Shown here: positions 29,379 through 40,909 of the stretch, in pieces
How the letters are laid out: every line of letters begins with the position of its first letter
Numbering within the stretch: position 1 is the stretch's first letter
Origin: Parvularculaceae bacterium
GTDB taxonomy: Bacteria; Pseudomonadota; Alphaproteobacteria; Caulobacterales; Parvularculaceae
NCBI GenBank assembly: GCA_021776475.1
Contig: JAJFFV010000001.1
Coordinates: 124,001 to 188,000 of the forward strand
Direction of reading: 5' to 3'
DNA length: 64,000 nucleotides
Notes under the pieces: model-generated
What the model saw: the letters and a program-made list of their open reading frames with translations, nothing else
Told to the model about the DNA's origin: nothing
The model's database searches: none
Translations under genes and position numbers: made by a program

Positions 29379-30196
29379 CCTTTATTCCCGAACAGATCGT
29401 TAAGGGAATCAAAATCCATCGTATCCTGAGTAAAAGTAAAAGTGCCTGATGAACGCATTTCCTCAGCCCCGATCACGGCAGCCCTGAAGGCGCGCCGGTA
29501 CAGAGCGGAGCCGATGCTGATCCGGCTCGCCCCCCACTCGGTCAGATCCGCAAGAGTGGTCTTGCCACTGCGGACCAGTACATTCACGGGTCGATCCACA
29601 GAGCTGATGATCGCTCTGATCTCCTCTTCACCGGGCAAACCTGGTGCGAAGAGAACATCGGCACCCGCGTCCTGGAAGGCTTGTAGCCGCTTTATCGTGC
29701 TATCAAGATCCGGCCGCCCAAAAAGATAGTTTTCCGCCCGTGCTGTCAGCGTGAAGTTGAACGGCAAAGCCTGCGCGGCCTCTGCTGCGGCCTGTACTCG
29801 ATCAACGGCCTCATCGAACGCATAGATTGGATCAATATCTGACCGGTTCGCGTCTTCAATCGATCCACCGACAAGACCCGCATCCGCAGCACACTGAATT
29901 GTTGCCTGAATACCATCGAGGTCCACCGCATAACAATCCTCAAGGTCCGCACTTACCGGAACATCGACCGCAGCCGTTAGCATCCGCGAGTGGGCCATCA
30001 CTTCGTCCCGAGTGAGCGATCCCTCCTGCCGCCCGAGCGTGAAAGCAAAACCGGCACTGGTTGTCGCCAGAGCCTTGAATCCCATATCCGTCAGCATCCG
30101 AGCCGATCCGGCATCCCACGGATTGGGCATGATAAACGGCACATCGTTGTGATGCAGCCCATGAAACATGTCAGCTTTGTCTTTTTGGCTTACCAT
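29375..30196 (-). CDS. Isocitrate lyase/PEP mutase family protein
   Basis: A 273-residue TIM-barrel enzyme of the ICL/PEPM superfamily. It has NPWDAGSARMLTDMG, the metal-binding VSADLEDCYAVD, and later the conserved LFAPGLPGEEEI strand. Members cleave or form C-C or P-C bonds in small carboxylates (for example 2-methylisocitrate lyase-like, oxaloacetate decarboxylase-like); the substrate is not clear. The KKCGH-type ICL motif is absent. The start at 30196 has GGAG ten bases upstream; the longer frame to 30277 lacks family similarity. Confidence 0.85.
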   Translation of the reverse strand: MVSQKDKADMFHGLHHNDVPFIMPNPWDAGSARMLTDMGFKALATTSAGFAFTLGRQEGSLTRDEVMAHSRMLTAAVDVPVSADLEDCYAVDLDGIQATIQCAADAGLVGGSIEDANRSDIDPIYAFDEAVDRVQAAAEAAQALPFNFTLTARAENYLFGRPDLDSTIKRLQAFQDAGADVLFAPGLPGEEEIRAIISSVDRPVNVLVRSGKTTLADLTEWGASRISIGSALYRRAFRAAVIGAEEMRSSGTFTFTQDTMDFDSLNDLFGNKG

Positions 30197-30260
30197 TTGT
30201 CTACAACTCCAAAATTGCCCTAGCCCATTTCTCCATCGACAAAAATCCGGCATCAAATAA

Positions 30261-30343
30261 GCGCCAGCCTTTGTCAATGACGGGCGCTCTGGACGCGCTC
30301 CGCGCCGCTGGCAGAACGGGGGACGAAGTCGGAGGGCTGGCGC
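30261..30343. other. Long-loop inverted repeat in the ALDH7-PEPM intergenic region
   Basis: GCGCCAGCC (30261-30269) and GGCTGGCGC (30335-30343) are perfect inverted arms with a 65-base GC-rich loop. They lie in the 170-bp gap between the ALDH7 stop and the ICL/PEPM start. They could form an mRNA structure separating the two genes; no T-run is present. Confidence 0.35.
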
Positions 30344-30366
30344 GCCTGGCGGTGGCGACGCTACAT

Positions 30367-31863
30367 CTATAGATCAAACTCGACACCCTGCGCTAATGGC
30401 AGATCGGTTGAATAATTCACGGTATTGGTCTGCCGGCGCATATAGGCGCGCCATGCATCAGAGCCGGATTCGCGTCCACCCCCAGTTTCCTTTTCCCCAC
30501 CGAAGGCGCCGCCAATTTCCGCGCCGGACGAGCCAATATTGACATTGGCAATCCCGCAATCAGAACCGGAGGCAGAAACAAACCGTTCCGCTTCACGAAT
30601 GTCGGTCGTAAAAATACAAGAGGAAAGGCCCTGTGGCACATCATTTTGCATCTCGACCGCTTCGTCGAACGCTTGATAGGTCATCACAAATAGAATTGGC
30701 GCAAAAGTTTCCTGGCGGACAATATCGGTCTGGCCGGGCATTGCGGCAATTGCCGGCTGAACATAAGTGCCATCGCCGACACCGTCGGCTCTTTCACCGC
30801 CAATCACCGTGCCGCCCTGCTCTTTTGCTTGCGCCAAAGCATCCTGCATCGCCTTAAAAGCCGCCTCATCAATCATCGGCCCGACCAGCGTGCCTGGCTC
30901 AAGCGGATCGCCGATCCGGACCGATCCATAAGCCTGGCTTAGCCGGGCCAGCAAATCCTCTTTGATGCTGTCATGCACAATTACCCGGCGCAGCGATGTG
31001 CAGCGTTGACCACATGTTCCCACTGCGGAGAAAAGAATCGCGCGTGTCGCCAGATCAAGATCGGCCGACGGCGCGACGATCATGGCGGCATTGCCGCCAA
31101 GTTCCAGCAGGCTGCGGCCAAACCGTGCCGCGACTTTCGGCCCCACCACCCGGCCCATGCGGGTCGACCCGGTCGCAGATACCAGCGCGACTTTCTCGTT
31201 TTCGACCAATGCGTTGCCCGCGTCGAGACCGCCGATGACAACCTGGTTCAGGCCGGTTGGCGCATCGACGCCGAAGCGCTCAATCGCCCGCTCCAGCGCC
31301 GCATGACAGGCAATTGCCGTCAGCGGCGTTTTCTCAGACGGCTTCCAGATCACAGGATTACCGCAGACAAGTGCCAGCGCTGTGTTCCACGACCAAACTG
31401 CAACCGGAAAATTGAACGCGGAAATAACGGCAGTCACTCCCAGCGGATGCCATGTCTCCATCATTCTGTGCCCGGGTCGCTCAGACGCGATCGTTAACCC
31501 ATAAAGCTGACGCGACAGGCCGACCGCGAAGTCACAGATATCAATCATTTCTTGTACTTCGCCCAACCCCTCGGAGAGGATTTTGCCACAATCGAGCGTG
31601 ACCAGCCGACCAAGATCGTCCTTTGCCCCGCGCAACTCTTCGCCGAGCAAACGCACAAGCTCGCCGCGCCGAGGGGCCGGCACGTCGCGCCACTGCAAAA
31701 ACGCCTCCTGCGCGCAATCCACAAGCCTGTTCACATCGTCGGAAGAAGTCTCAATAATGTTGGCGATAACCGATCCGTCAATCGGTGTGCGTACTTCGAG
31801 CGTACCGTTGGAGAAGTTGTCGCCTGTCAGTCCATTTGCGGTAAGGATGTCAGTGTAGGGCAT
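30367..31863 (-). CDS. ALDH7-type aldehyde dehydrogenase (aminoadipate-semialdehyde dehydrogenase-like)
   Basis: A 498-residue NAD(P)-dependent aldehyde dehydrogenase. The ALDH7/antiquitin subgroup is indicated by SAFNFPVAVWSWNTALALVC, the catalytic Cys in GTCGQRCTSLRR and the Glu in LELGGNAAM. Close relatives oxidise L-aminoadipate-semialdehyde/piperideine-6-carboxylate in lysine breakdown (amaB in Pseudomonas). That role is inferred. The ATG is three bases after the guaA stop, so it is part of the guaA transcript. Confidence 0.9.
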   Translation of the reverse strand: MPYTDILTANGLTGDNFSNGTLEVRTPIDGSVIANIIETSSDDVNRLVDCAQEAFLQWRDVPAPRRGELVRLLGEELRGAKDDLGRLVTLDCGKILSEGLGEVQEMIDICDFAVGLSRQLYGLTIASERPGHRMMETWHPLGVTAVISAFNFPVAVWSWNTALALVCGNPVIWKPSEKTPLTAIACHAALERAIERFGVDAPTGLNQVVIGGLDAGNALVENEKVALVSATGSTRMGRVVGPKVAARFGRSLLELGGNAAMIVAPSADLDLATRAILFSAVGTCGQRCTSLRRVIVHDSIKEDLLARLSQAYGSVRIGDPLEPGTLVGPMIDEAAFKAMQDALAQAKEQGGTVIGGERADGVGDGTYVQPAIAAMPGQTDIVRQETFAPILFVMTYQAFDEAVEMQNDVPQGLSSCIFTTDIREAERFVSASGSDCGIANVNIGSSGAEIGGAFGGEKETGGGRESGSDAWRAYMRRQTNTVNYSTDLPLAQGVEFDL

Positions 31864-31866
31864 GAT

Positions 31867-33441
31867 TTATTCCCACTCGATTGTTCCTGGTGGCTTCGAG
31901 GTAACATCATAAACAACACGGTTGACCCCGCGCACCTGATTGATAATCCGCGTCGCGGTCTGACCGAGGAATTCATGGTTGAACGGGTAATAGTCAGCTG
32001 TCATGCCGTCCGTCGATGTGACGGCCCGCAACGCCAGTACATGGTCATAGGTCCGCTCATCGCCCATGACGCCCACAGTGCGCACCGGCAGCAAAACAGA
32101 AAACGCCTGCCAGATATCGTTATAAAGTCCGGCCTTAATGATTTCATCGAGATAGATCGCATCTGCTTTGCGCAGCAGATCAGCTTTCTCCTTCGTCACC
32201 TCACCTGGAATGCGGATCGCCAGACCTGGTCCCGGGAACGGGTGCCGACCGACAAAATGCTCCGGCAAGCCGAGCTCACGCCCCAGTGCCCGCACTTCGT
32301 CCTTGAATAGCTCACGCAAAGGTTCGACGAGCTTAAGGTTCATCCGCTCCGGCAGGCCGCCGACATTGTGGTGTGATTTTATGGTGACCGACGGTCCGCC
32401 ATCAAACGATACACTTTCGATAACGTCAGGATAGAGCGTGCCTTGGGCAAGGTACTTCGCGTCCCCAACCTTCTTTGCTTCTTCATCGAATACATCAATG
32501 AACAGCTTACCGATGATTTTGCGTTTGCGCTCGGGGTCTTCGATACCTGCGAGCTCGCCGAGAAACAAATCCTCTGCTTCGACATGGATCAGTGGGATAT
32601 TGTAAGAATCGCGGAACAATTGAACGACTTGATCAGCCTCTCCTGCTCTCATCAATCCGGTGTCAACAAAAACACAGGTGAGCTGCTCGCCAATCGCCTC
32701 ATGGATCAGAACCGCGGCCACCGAAGAATCAACACCGCCGGAAAGCCCACAAATCACTTTGCCTTCGCCCACCTGCGCCCGGATTTTGGCAATCATCTCG
32801 TCACGGAACGCCGCCATGGTCCAGTCACCCCGCATACCACTGATATTCCGCGTAAAATTGCTCAGCAATTTCGCGCCATCTGGCGTATGCACAACTTCCA
32901 TGTGGAATTGTGTTGCATACAATGATCTTTCTTCATTCACTATTGCTGCAAATGGGGCTGAGGGTGTTGCCGCAATGGCGCGAAAACCATCAGGCAATCC
33001 AACCACCGTATCGCCGTGACTCATCCAGACTGGATAGGTGCCACCCGGCTCCCAGACCCCGTCAAAAAGCAGATTGGACTCGACCACCTCAACTTCGGCG
33101 CGGCCAAATTCCCGATGCTCTGCATTTTCAACTTGCCCACCAAGCTGCGCCACCATCGTCTGTTCGCCATAACAAATTCCAAGCACTGGTACGCCGAGAG
33201 AGAAGACCTCATCTGCTGCGCGCGGACTTGTCGTTTTCGAGACACTGGCTGGCCCACCAGACAGAATGATCGCCTTTGGACCATAATCTTGGAGAAAATC
33301 TGCATCGACTTTATTGAACGGATGAATTTCGCAATAGATGCCATCCTCGCGTAAGCGCCGGGCAATAAGCTGTGTCACCTGGCTGCCAAAATCGATGACG
33401 AGCGCCCGCTCGTGGTGTTGTGTAATTTGGGTGTCCGACAT
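31867..33441 (-). CDS. guaA: GMP synthase (glutamine-hydrolysing)
   Basis: A 524-residue GMP synthetase that aminates XMP. The N-terminal class I glutaminase has Cys in [11 protein letters not shown] and His/Glu near [13 protein letters not shown]. The synthetase half has the PP-loop [13 protein letters not shown] and the C-terminal dimerisation domain ending KPPGTIEWE. It lies 9 bp after the RsmB-like gene. With guaB 1.6 kb upstream on the same strand, both committed steps of GMP synthesis are in one cluster. Confidence 0.98.
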   Translation of the reverse strand: MSDTQITQHHERALVIDFGSQVTQLIARRLREDGIYCEIHPFNKVDADFLQDYGPKAIILSGGPASVSKTTSPRAADEVFSLGVPVLGICYGEQTMVAQLGGQVENAEHREFGRAEVEVVESNLLFDGVWEPGGTYPVWMSHGDTVVGLPDGFRAIAATPSAPFAAIVNEERSLYATQFHMEVVHTPDGAKLLSNFTRNISGMRGDWTMAAFRDEMIAKIRAQVGEGKVICGLSGGVDSSVAAVLIHEAIGEQLTCVFVDTGLMRAGEADQVVQLFRDSYNIPLIHVEAEDLFLGELAGIEDPERKRKIIGKLFIDVFDEEAKKVGDAKYLAQGTLYPDVIESVSFDGGPSVTIKSHHNVGGLPERMNLKLVEPLRELFKDEVRALGRELGLPEHFVGRHPFPGPGLAIRIPGEVTKEKADLLRKADAIYLDEIIKAGLYNDIWQAFSVLLPVRTVGVMGDERTYDHVLALRAVTSTDGMTADYYPFNHEFLGQTATRIINQVRGVNRVVYDVTSKPPGTIEWE

Positions 33442-33450
33442 GGCGCGGTG

Positions 33451-34761
33451 TTAGCCTTTCTTCACCAACGTTGCCACAAAAAACCCGTCTGTTTCGCTCG
33501 CTCTTGGGGTCAGCTGCAAGCCACCATCTGACTGAATAAGATTGCGCAGTTCTTCCGCTGCCCCCTCCCGCAGGGAACCGGTTTCTTCCATCTGATCAAC
33601 CGGGTTTGTGACCACAAAATCAGATCGCGTCTGGATGAACTTTTTGATCCGCTCGCCATTTTCTTCCGGCAACAGCGAGCAGGTCACATAAATAAGGCGC
33701 CCGCCTGGCTTCACAAATTCTGCAGCTTCGAGCAGGACAGCGTCTTGTTGCTCAAGGCGCTGGTACAATTGTTTCTTTGTCACTCGCCATTTGGTGTCCG
33801 GCTTTCGTCGCCAGGTGCCCGAGCCGCTGCAAGGGGCGTCCACAAAGACAACATTCATCTTGCCTTTAAGGTCATTGAGCATACCGCCATCGACCGGACT
33901 TCTTACCTGAACATTGCGTGTGCCGGCCCGGCGCAACCGGTCAAAAATCGGCGCCAGGCGCCGCCCGTCTGCATCCCAGGCGAAAATCTGCCCGCTGTTC
34001 CCGGCCATCGACGCCATCGCGAGTGTCTTGCCTCCTGCGCCAGCGCAATAATCAAGCACTTGTTTTCCGGTGATATTGCCGGCTGCAAGGCTGACGAGTT
34101 GCGAGCCGAGATCCTGCACCTCGACCCAGCCCTTTTGATAAGCGGGGAGCGCATCGAGCGGCGCGGCCCGTTGGTTCTGTTTCGGTGCCGCGATCCGGAT
34201 AGCCGAATTGCAATATTTCGCCTGCGCGCCGCCGCTCTTCGCGAGCGCCTTCAAAGCTTTTTCCTGATCCGCTTTCAGTTTATTCGTGCGCAGATCAACC
34301 GGCGCACGTAAAGCCAACGCCTGTCCTTCCCGAACGGTATCAAAAGTTTGCGCAAACAAGGTTCCCGATAGCCATTCAGGATAATCTCCGGCAATATGGT
34401 CGGGTGCATCAGCAAGTACGGGCGGTTCTTTGAGGATCAGCGTTTCATTTTTTGTGAGCGCCCCTGGTCCATATGGTTCTTCTTCCGTCACCTGCGCGAT
34501 GCGGGTGTCCTCCCATCCCCATATATGTTTTAGTGCTGCAAGACACAATGCGCGCGCAGTGCCATCCTGCATCAGAAACGCTAGAGACTGATTGCGCCTT
34601 AAAACGTCATGACACAGATCGGATATCCACGCACGATCACCCGAGCCGGCAAACCGATGAGCCCGGCCCCAATCTGTCATGCAGGCCTTAAACGGCGCGG
34701 GGCGCGCTTCAAACTCTGTCAGCACCTCGATGGCACCGGAAAGTTTTCCAGAGTCTTTCAT
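33451..34761 (-). CDS. RsmB-type rRNA (cytosine-C5) methyltransferase
   Basis: A 436-residue RsmB/NOP2-family methyltransferase. It has a NusB-like N-terminal region, a SAM site (VLDYCAGAGGKTLAMASM), the motif IV catalytic DAPCSGSGTWRRKPD and the motif VI Cys in YVTCSLLPEENGE. The family methylates C5 of cytosine in rRNA or tRNA; the exact target is not proven here. Its ATG overlaps the TGA of a small upstream ORF (ATGA), indicating translational coupling. Confidence 0.93.
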   Translation of the reverse strand: MKDSGKLSGAIEVLTEFEARPAPFKACMTDWGRAHRFAGSGDRAWISDLCHDVLRRNQSLAFLMQDGTARALCLAALKHIWGWEDTRIAQVTEEEPYGPGALTKNETLILKEPPVLADAPDHIAGDYPEWLSGTLFAQTFDTVREGQALALRAPVDLRTNKLKADQEKALKALAKSGGAQAKYCNSAIRIAAPKQNQRAAPLDALPAYQKGWVEVQDLGSQLVSLAAGNITGKQVLDYCAGAGGKTLAMASMAGNSGQIFAWDADGRRLAPIFDRLRRAGTRNVQVRSPVDGGMLNDLKGKMNVVFVDAPCSGSGTWRRKPDTKWRVTKKQLYQRLEQQDAVLLEAAEFVKPGGRLIYVTCSLLPEENGERIKKFIQTRSDFVVTNPVDQMEETGSLREGAAEELRNLIQSDGGLQLTPRASETDGFFVATLVKKG

Positions 34762-35003
34762 TGTGTCTCCTGGTTAAGTCCAAGTTCGCTTTGTTTTTTC
34801 TTGGAATGTCTCACCGAAACATTTCGATGTGGCCCCTTTTGGTACGCCCTGAGGTCGTCATCTGCTAGTCCCGATTTGTCAAATATCACATAGGCAATTT
34901 CAGAGACCTTGAAGGTAATTGCAGTCTCCCTCCCAGCAGTCGCCAATTGCAAATACTTTCCTGCCAACTTTCCAAACGCGGGCACCGCCCCGTTGAACAA
35001 CAT
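34758..35003 (-). CDS. Small hypothetical protein coupled to the RsmB-like gene
   Basis: An 81-residue ORF filling the gap between guaB (stop at 35012) and the methyltransferase gene. It starts eight bases after guaB, and its TGA overlaps the methyltransferase ATG. The product is basic, with no recognisable domain, TM segment or signal. There is no strong ribosome site, so it may rely on coupling from guaB. The placement is suggestive, but the ORF could still be chance. Confidence 0.4.
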   Translation of the reverse strand: MLFNGAVPAFGKLAGKYLQLATAGRETAITFKVSEIAYVIFDKSGLADDDLRAYQKGPHRNVSVRHSKKKQSELGLNQETQ

Positions 35004-35011
35004 GCGTGGTT

Positions 35012-37028
<2,017 letters not shown>

Positions 37029-37032
<4 letters not shown>

Positions 37033-37856
37033 GACGCGGCCCCCTTGTACCCAATCGCAATAACATACATCTCCGCTGAATCCTGCCTGCTCGCTTTTGG
37101 TTTTGCGTGAGCAACCTTTTTGAAGTTCTTTTTTAATCGAATGAGGAGGTCGTTGTCAGCACCACCTTGGAATACCTTGGCGACAAAATGCCCACCTTCA
37201 GTCAATACTTCTTCTGCAAAATCAAGGGCTGTTTCGGCAAGGGCAATGATACGCATGTGATCCGTCGCCTGATGGCCGGTGGTCGGCGCCGCCATGTCTG
37301 ACAAGACAACGTCGGCATCTCCCCCCAGTAACGCTTTCAATTGTTCCGGCGCCCCAGCGTCAAGAAAATCCATTTCAAGAACATCAGCTCCCTCGACTGG
37401 TGGCATATGGAGGTAATCAATCCCGATGACCCGCCCCTTCGGGCCTACCGCCCGCACCGCAACCTGACACCAGCCCCCCGGCGCCGCGCCAAGATCGACG
37501 ACGCGGGCGTTCTTGCTCAGAAGACCGAACTTCTCGTTAATTTCTTTCAACTTGTAGGCGGCGCGTGAGCGATACCCTTCTGCGCGCGCCTGCGCCACAA
37601 ACGGATCGTTCAGCTGCCGTTGCAGCCACAGTGTGGAAGATATTTTTCGACCTTTGGCCGTTTTGACGTTAGTGGTGAGTTCACGTTTGGCCCGTTGATC
37701 GGCGTCACTCTTCGTGGAGCGTTTCAGGACACGTTTTTCAGGTTCTTTACCAAGAGCAGTTTTGGTAATATCGGTTTTCTGCGTGGTTTTCGGACGGTCA
37801 ACAGATGTCTTCCGCCGCGCAGGTTTACCGGTTTTAGAATATTTCGAGTGCTCCAT
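37029..37856 (-). CDS. rlmE: 23S rRNA (uridine-2'-O-)-methyltransferase RlmE-like
   Basis: A 275-residue protein from ATG 37856. The C-terminal two-thirds are a RlmE/FtsJ methyltransferase with the K-D-K-E set: RSRAAYKLKEINEKF, VDLGAAPGGWCQVAVRAVG, VLSDMAAPTTG and FVAKVFQGG. The E. coli enzyme methylates U2552 of 23S rRNA. The first 60 residues are a Lys/Arg/Thr-rich extension not found in E. coli RlmE. The frame remains open to 37937, inside the ppx gene; the family N-terminus does not decide the start. Confidence 0.92.
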
Positions 37857-37887
37857 GTCGCTGTATAACGGAAGAGTCGTTCTAAAT

Positions 37888-39102
37888 CTAGCGCCGTCTT
37901 CGCTTGCCTTTGCGCCTGCTCCGTCGGTCTTTAGCAATCAGCTCCGCGAGCATACCCTCACGTAGTCCCCTGTCCGCTACACGTATCCGGGTCGCCGGCC
38001 ACGCTTTGAGAATACCTTCGAGGATGGCGCAGCCGGGTACGACTAGATCGGCTCGTTCCGCCCCAATGCACGGCTCCTTCTTGCGGTTTTCATTTCCCAT
38101 AGATCGCAGTTTTTCAGACAATGCCAACGCCCGATCAGACGCGAGCCATATCCCGTCCACTTCACGGCGGACGTATCGTTTCAGGCCGAGATGAAATCCT
38201 GCGATACTGGTCACCGTACCGGATGTCCCCAGGACATGGGCCTTGCCATCTTCAAAAACCGGTTTCAATCCGTCTGCATCTTTAAAGTTGCTGACGTTGT
38301 CAGCTACTAGATTAACAATTTCGTCATAAGTTTCACGAGTTAGATCGCTGCCGTCAAAGCGCTCCGAGATTGTCACCACCCCCATAGGTATGGATGTCCA
38401 GGTGATTATTTTGTGCCGCGGGGGTTGGGTTTCAGTCGCCGGTTTGACGCGGCGAACCCAGGATATCTCGGTCGACCCACCGCCAATATCAAAAACCAGC
38501 ACAGCTTCTGAGGTTGGGTCCGTTAAATCCATACAGCCACGAACCGAGAGACCTGCTTCTTCCTCGGGTGATATCAAGTCGAAGTTTAGCCCTGTCTCTT
38601 GTTTGATACGTACCAGAAATTCGGCACCATTCTCGGCTGACCGGCACGCTTGTGTCGCTATACTCCGCAACGATGTAACCCGGCGTTGCTTGACTTTATC
38701 GGCGCAAATTTTTAACGCCTCGACAGTTCGATCCATCGCATCTTCAGACAGGCGTCCGGTCCGGCTCAAGCCTTCACCGAGCCGAACGATCCGGGAGAAA
38801 GCATCAACCACCCGGAAGCCCTTTTTGTGTGGACTGGCGATCAAAAGCCGGCAGTTATTGGTGCCGAGATCAATCGCAGCATATTTGGGAGAAAAGATCG
38901 GTGTTGGTCGCCAGTCTTTTTCGAGGCGTTTTTCACCTTTGATTTCACCGTTCAAGGCAGGGGGTTTAGCTTTTTTTTCGCGCAGTTTCTTCAGGCGGCG
39001 CGCACTGATATGCCGTTTGTTTTTGCCCCGCCGATTCTTCTCGACATCGGTAGGGGATTCAGTGTCGGCCCCACTATTGGGGACAATGTTCTCCTCGGTC
39101 AC
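37888..39102 (-). CDS. ppx: Ppx/GppA family phosphatase
   Basis: A 404-residue exopolyphosphatase/pppGpp phosphohydrolase family protein with the ASKHA fold. Motifs are KYAAIDLGTNNCRLLI, RSIATQACRSAENG and VFDIGGGSTEISWV. It has an unusual N-terminal extension of about 70 residues rich in Lys/Arg (GKNKRHISARRLKKLREKKA) and a basic C-terminal tail. It is the first gene of the long minus-strand cluster running to the ALDH7 gene. Confidence 0.92.
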   Translation of the reverse strand: MTEENIVPNSGADTESPTDVEKNRRGKNKRHISARRLKKLREKKAKPPALNGEIKGEKRLEKDWRPTPIFSPKYAAIDLGTNNCRLLIASPHKKGFRVVDAFSRIVRLGEGLSRTGRLSEDAMDRTVEALKICADKVKQRRVTSLRSIATQACRSAENGAEFLVRIKQETGLNFDLISPEEEAGLSVRGCMDLTDPTSEAVLVFDIGGGSTEISWVRRVKPATETQPPRHKIITWTSIPMGVVTISERFDGSDLTRETYDEIVNLVADNVSNFKDADGLKPVFEDGKAHVLGTSGTVTSIAGFHLGLKRYVRREVDGIWLASDRALALSEKLRSMGNENRKKEPCIGAERADLVVPGCAILEGILKAWPATRIRVADRGLREGMLAELIAKDRRSRRKGKRRRR

Positions 39103-39205
39103 AACTGCGTCCTCGCTCGACCATCAGGTTTGCACCCGTTTTGTCAAACAGTACCCCGCGGGCAAGCGGTGCCGCAATAGCTATCTACATTAAGGAAACA
39201 GCACA

Positions 39206-40243
39206 TCAGTTCCGGAATATTTCTTCCGCTAACGTATCAGCAACTATGCCTGTTGAAGTATCTTCACTCACAGCTCGATCAAAAATCCTGGTCAATACGA
39301 CGGCTATATTGTCGAGCGCCTGATATAGTTTGCCGCGATCCCAATCACCCATGACTTCATGGCCAATGCTAATGACGCCGCCTGCATTAATCACATAGTC
39401 CGGCGCATATGTTATACCCATCTCTTTCAGCACACCATCATACCCTGGTCTTTGAAGCTGGTTGTTCGCCGCGCCGGCAATCACTTTGGCTTTGATTCTT
39501 TTGATCGTAGTTTCGTTGATAGCACCGCCCAATGCACAGGGCGCGTAGATTTCGACTTCCTGTGCGCACGCATCGTTAGGACCGACGACAACCGCACCGA
39601 ACTTATCTTTTGCGATTGCCAACACTTGCTCATTCACATCTGCAACAATAAGCTTTGCGCCCTCTTCGTGAAGATGTTCGGCCAACGCCATACCCACGGC
39701 GCCAAGGCCTAAAATTGAAACCCTCATGTTTTTGAGATCGCCGCTTCCAAGAGCATGCGCGGCAGCCGCTTGCATACCCTTCCATACGCCATAAGCCGTC
39801 ACCGGTGATGGATTGCCGCCTCGGCCTTGTTCGTCCACAACACCAGCGGCATATTTTGTGCTCTTGCGCATTTCATGAATATCGTCGGTAGTCACGCCTG
39901 AATCGGGGGCGCTGACGTAGAAACCGTTGAGCGAATCCACGGCCTTGCCAAAGGCACGCATCATTTCGGGAGTTTTTTCTGTATAAGGATCAGCAAATAC
40001 CACCGCCTTGCCGCCACCAAACGGGATACCACCTAACGCGTTCTTGTACGTCATACCGCGAGAAAGATTTTTTACGTCAGCCAGTCCGTCGTCGAATGAA
40101 GCATATTTGCGAATCCGACATCCGCCGAGCCCGGAACCGAGGTTGGAGTTGTGAACCGAAACGATTGCGTTGAGCCTGGTTTCCTGGTCGGTAAACTGGA
40201 CAACTTTTTCCCACCCATCCACTTCCAATATGCGGCTTTCCAT
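39206..40243 (-). CDS. Leucine/branched-chain amino-acid dehydrogenase
   Basis: A 345-residue Glu/Leu/Phe/Val dehydrogenase family enzyme; the short length and VHNSNLGSGLGGCRIRKY fit leucine/phenylalanine dehydrogenase type. It has the catalytic Lys region KNALGGIPFGGGKAVV and a Rossmann motif VSILGLGAVGMALAEHL. It deaminates branched-chain or aromatic amino acids with NAD. ATG 40243 is chosen because AGGAG lies nine bases upstream. An Lrp-family regulator is transcribed divergently 198 bp away and probably controls it. Confidence 0.92.
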   Translation of the reverse strand: MESRILEVDGWEKVVQFTDQETRLNAIVSVHNSNLGSGLGGCRIRKYASFDDGLADVKNLSRGMTYKNALGGIPFGGGKAVVFADPYTEKTPEMMRAFGKAVDSLNGFYVSAPDSGVTTDDIHEMRKSTKYAAGVVDEQGRGGNPSPVTAYGVWKGMQAAAAHALGSGDLKNMRVSILGLGAVGMALAEHLHEEGAKLIVADVNEQVLAIAKDKFGAVVVGPNDACAQEVEIYAPCALGGAINETTIKRIKAKVIAGAANNQLQRPGYDGVLKEMGITYAPDYVINAGGVISIGHEVMGDWDRGKLYQALDNIAVVLTRIFDRAVSEDTSTGIVADTLAEEIFRN

Positions 40244-40441
40244 GCGGGCCATCTCCTGATTTGAAGTTTTGTAATGGCGATGGATTAGAACTTCACGAGA
40301 CGCTGCACCAGTAGACAAACGGGCAGTGCCCAAAATAACGATACAACATTAGAATCGGCTACGAATCTGTAGTGTTCATGCCGATATGTGTTGATGATTA
40401 GCATTATATGTCATATGGCTAGAAAAAAATGAGTGCGCCAA

Positions 40442-40909
40442 ATGAAACTTGATCAGATCGACCGAAAAATCCTTCACCACCTGCAGGAAAACGCCAGAAT
40501 CACGAACGCGGATCTGGCTGAAAAGGTTGGTCTCTCCCCGACGCCCTGTTTGCGACGGTTGCGCCGCCTTGAGACTGAGGGGATTATCAAAGGCTATCAC
40601 ACTGAAGTAAACCGCGAAGCGCTTGGTATTGGTGTGACGGTTGTTATCATGATTAAGCTTGAACGTGAAGATGAGGCGTCTTTGCGCTCTTTTGAAGCGG
40701 ACATAAGGGAGCGCCCCGAAGTCATGGAATGCTATCTTGTGACCGGTAAGTTCGATTATTTCCTGCGTGTGATTATCCCGACGCTCGCAGCTTACGAGAC
40801 TTTTCTGTCAGAAACTTTGTTGCGCATGAACAATGTCGCGTCGGTGGAATCGAGTTTCACGTTACGAGAAGTCACCAAGAAAAATGTACTTCCGTTACCA
40901 AAAGCCTAA
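40442..40909 (+). CDS. Lrp/AsnC family transcriptional regulator
   Basis: A 155-residue feast/famine regulator. It has an N-terminal helix-turn-helix (KLDQIDRKILHHLQENARIT, then LAEKVGLSPTPCLRRLRRLE) and a C-terminal ligand-sensing RAM domain (VMECYLVTGKFDYFLRVIIP). It is divergent from the leucine dehydrogenase gene, the usual layout for a Bkd/Ldh regulator. ATG 40442 begins the normal MKLDQIDRKIL; a GTG at 40433 is in frame. It overlaps the convergent ispA gene by four bases. Confidence 0.95.
   Translation: MKLDQIDRKILHHLQENARITNADLAEKVGLSPTPCLRRLRRLETEGIIKGYHTEVNREALGIGVTVVIMIKLEREDEASLRSFEADIRERPEVMECYLVTGKFDYFLRVIIPTLAAYETFLSETLLRMNNVASVESSFTLREVTKKNVLPLPKA

Noticed and set aside
30201-30386. 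61-residue minus-strand ORF in the ALDH7-PEPM gap
   Set aside because: Compositionally GC-driven and with no ribosome site; the inverted repeat explains the sequence better.
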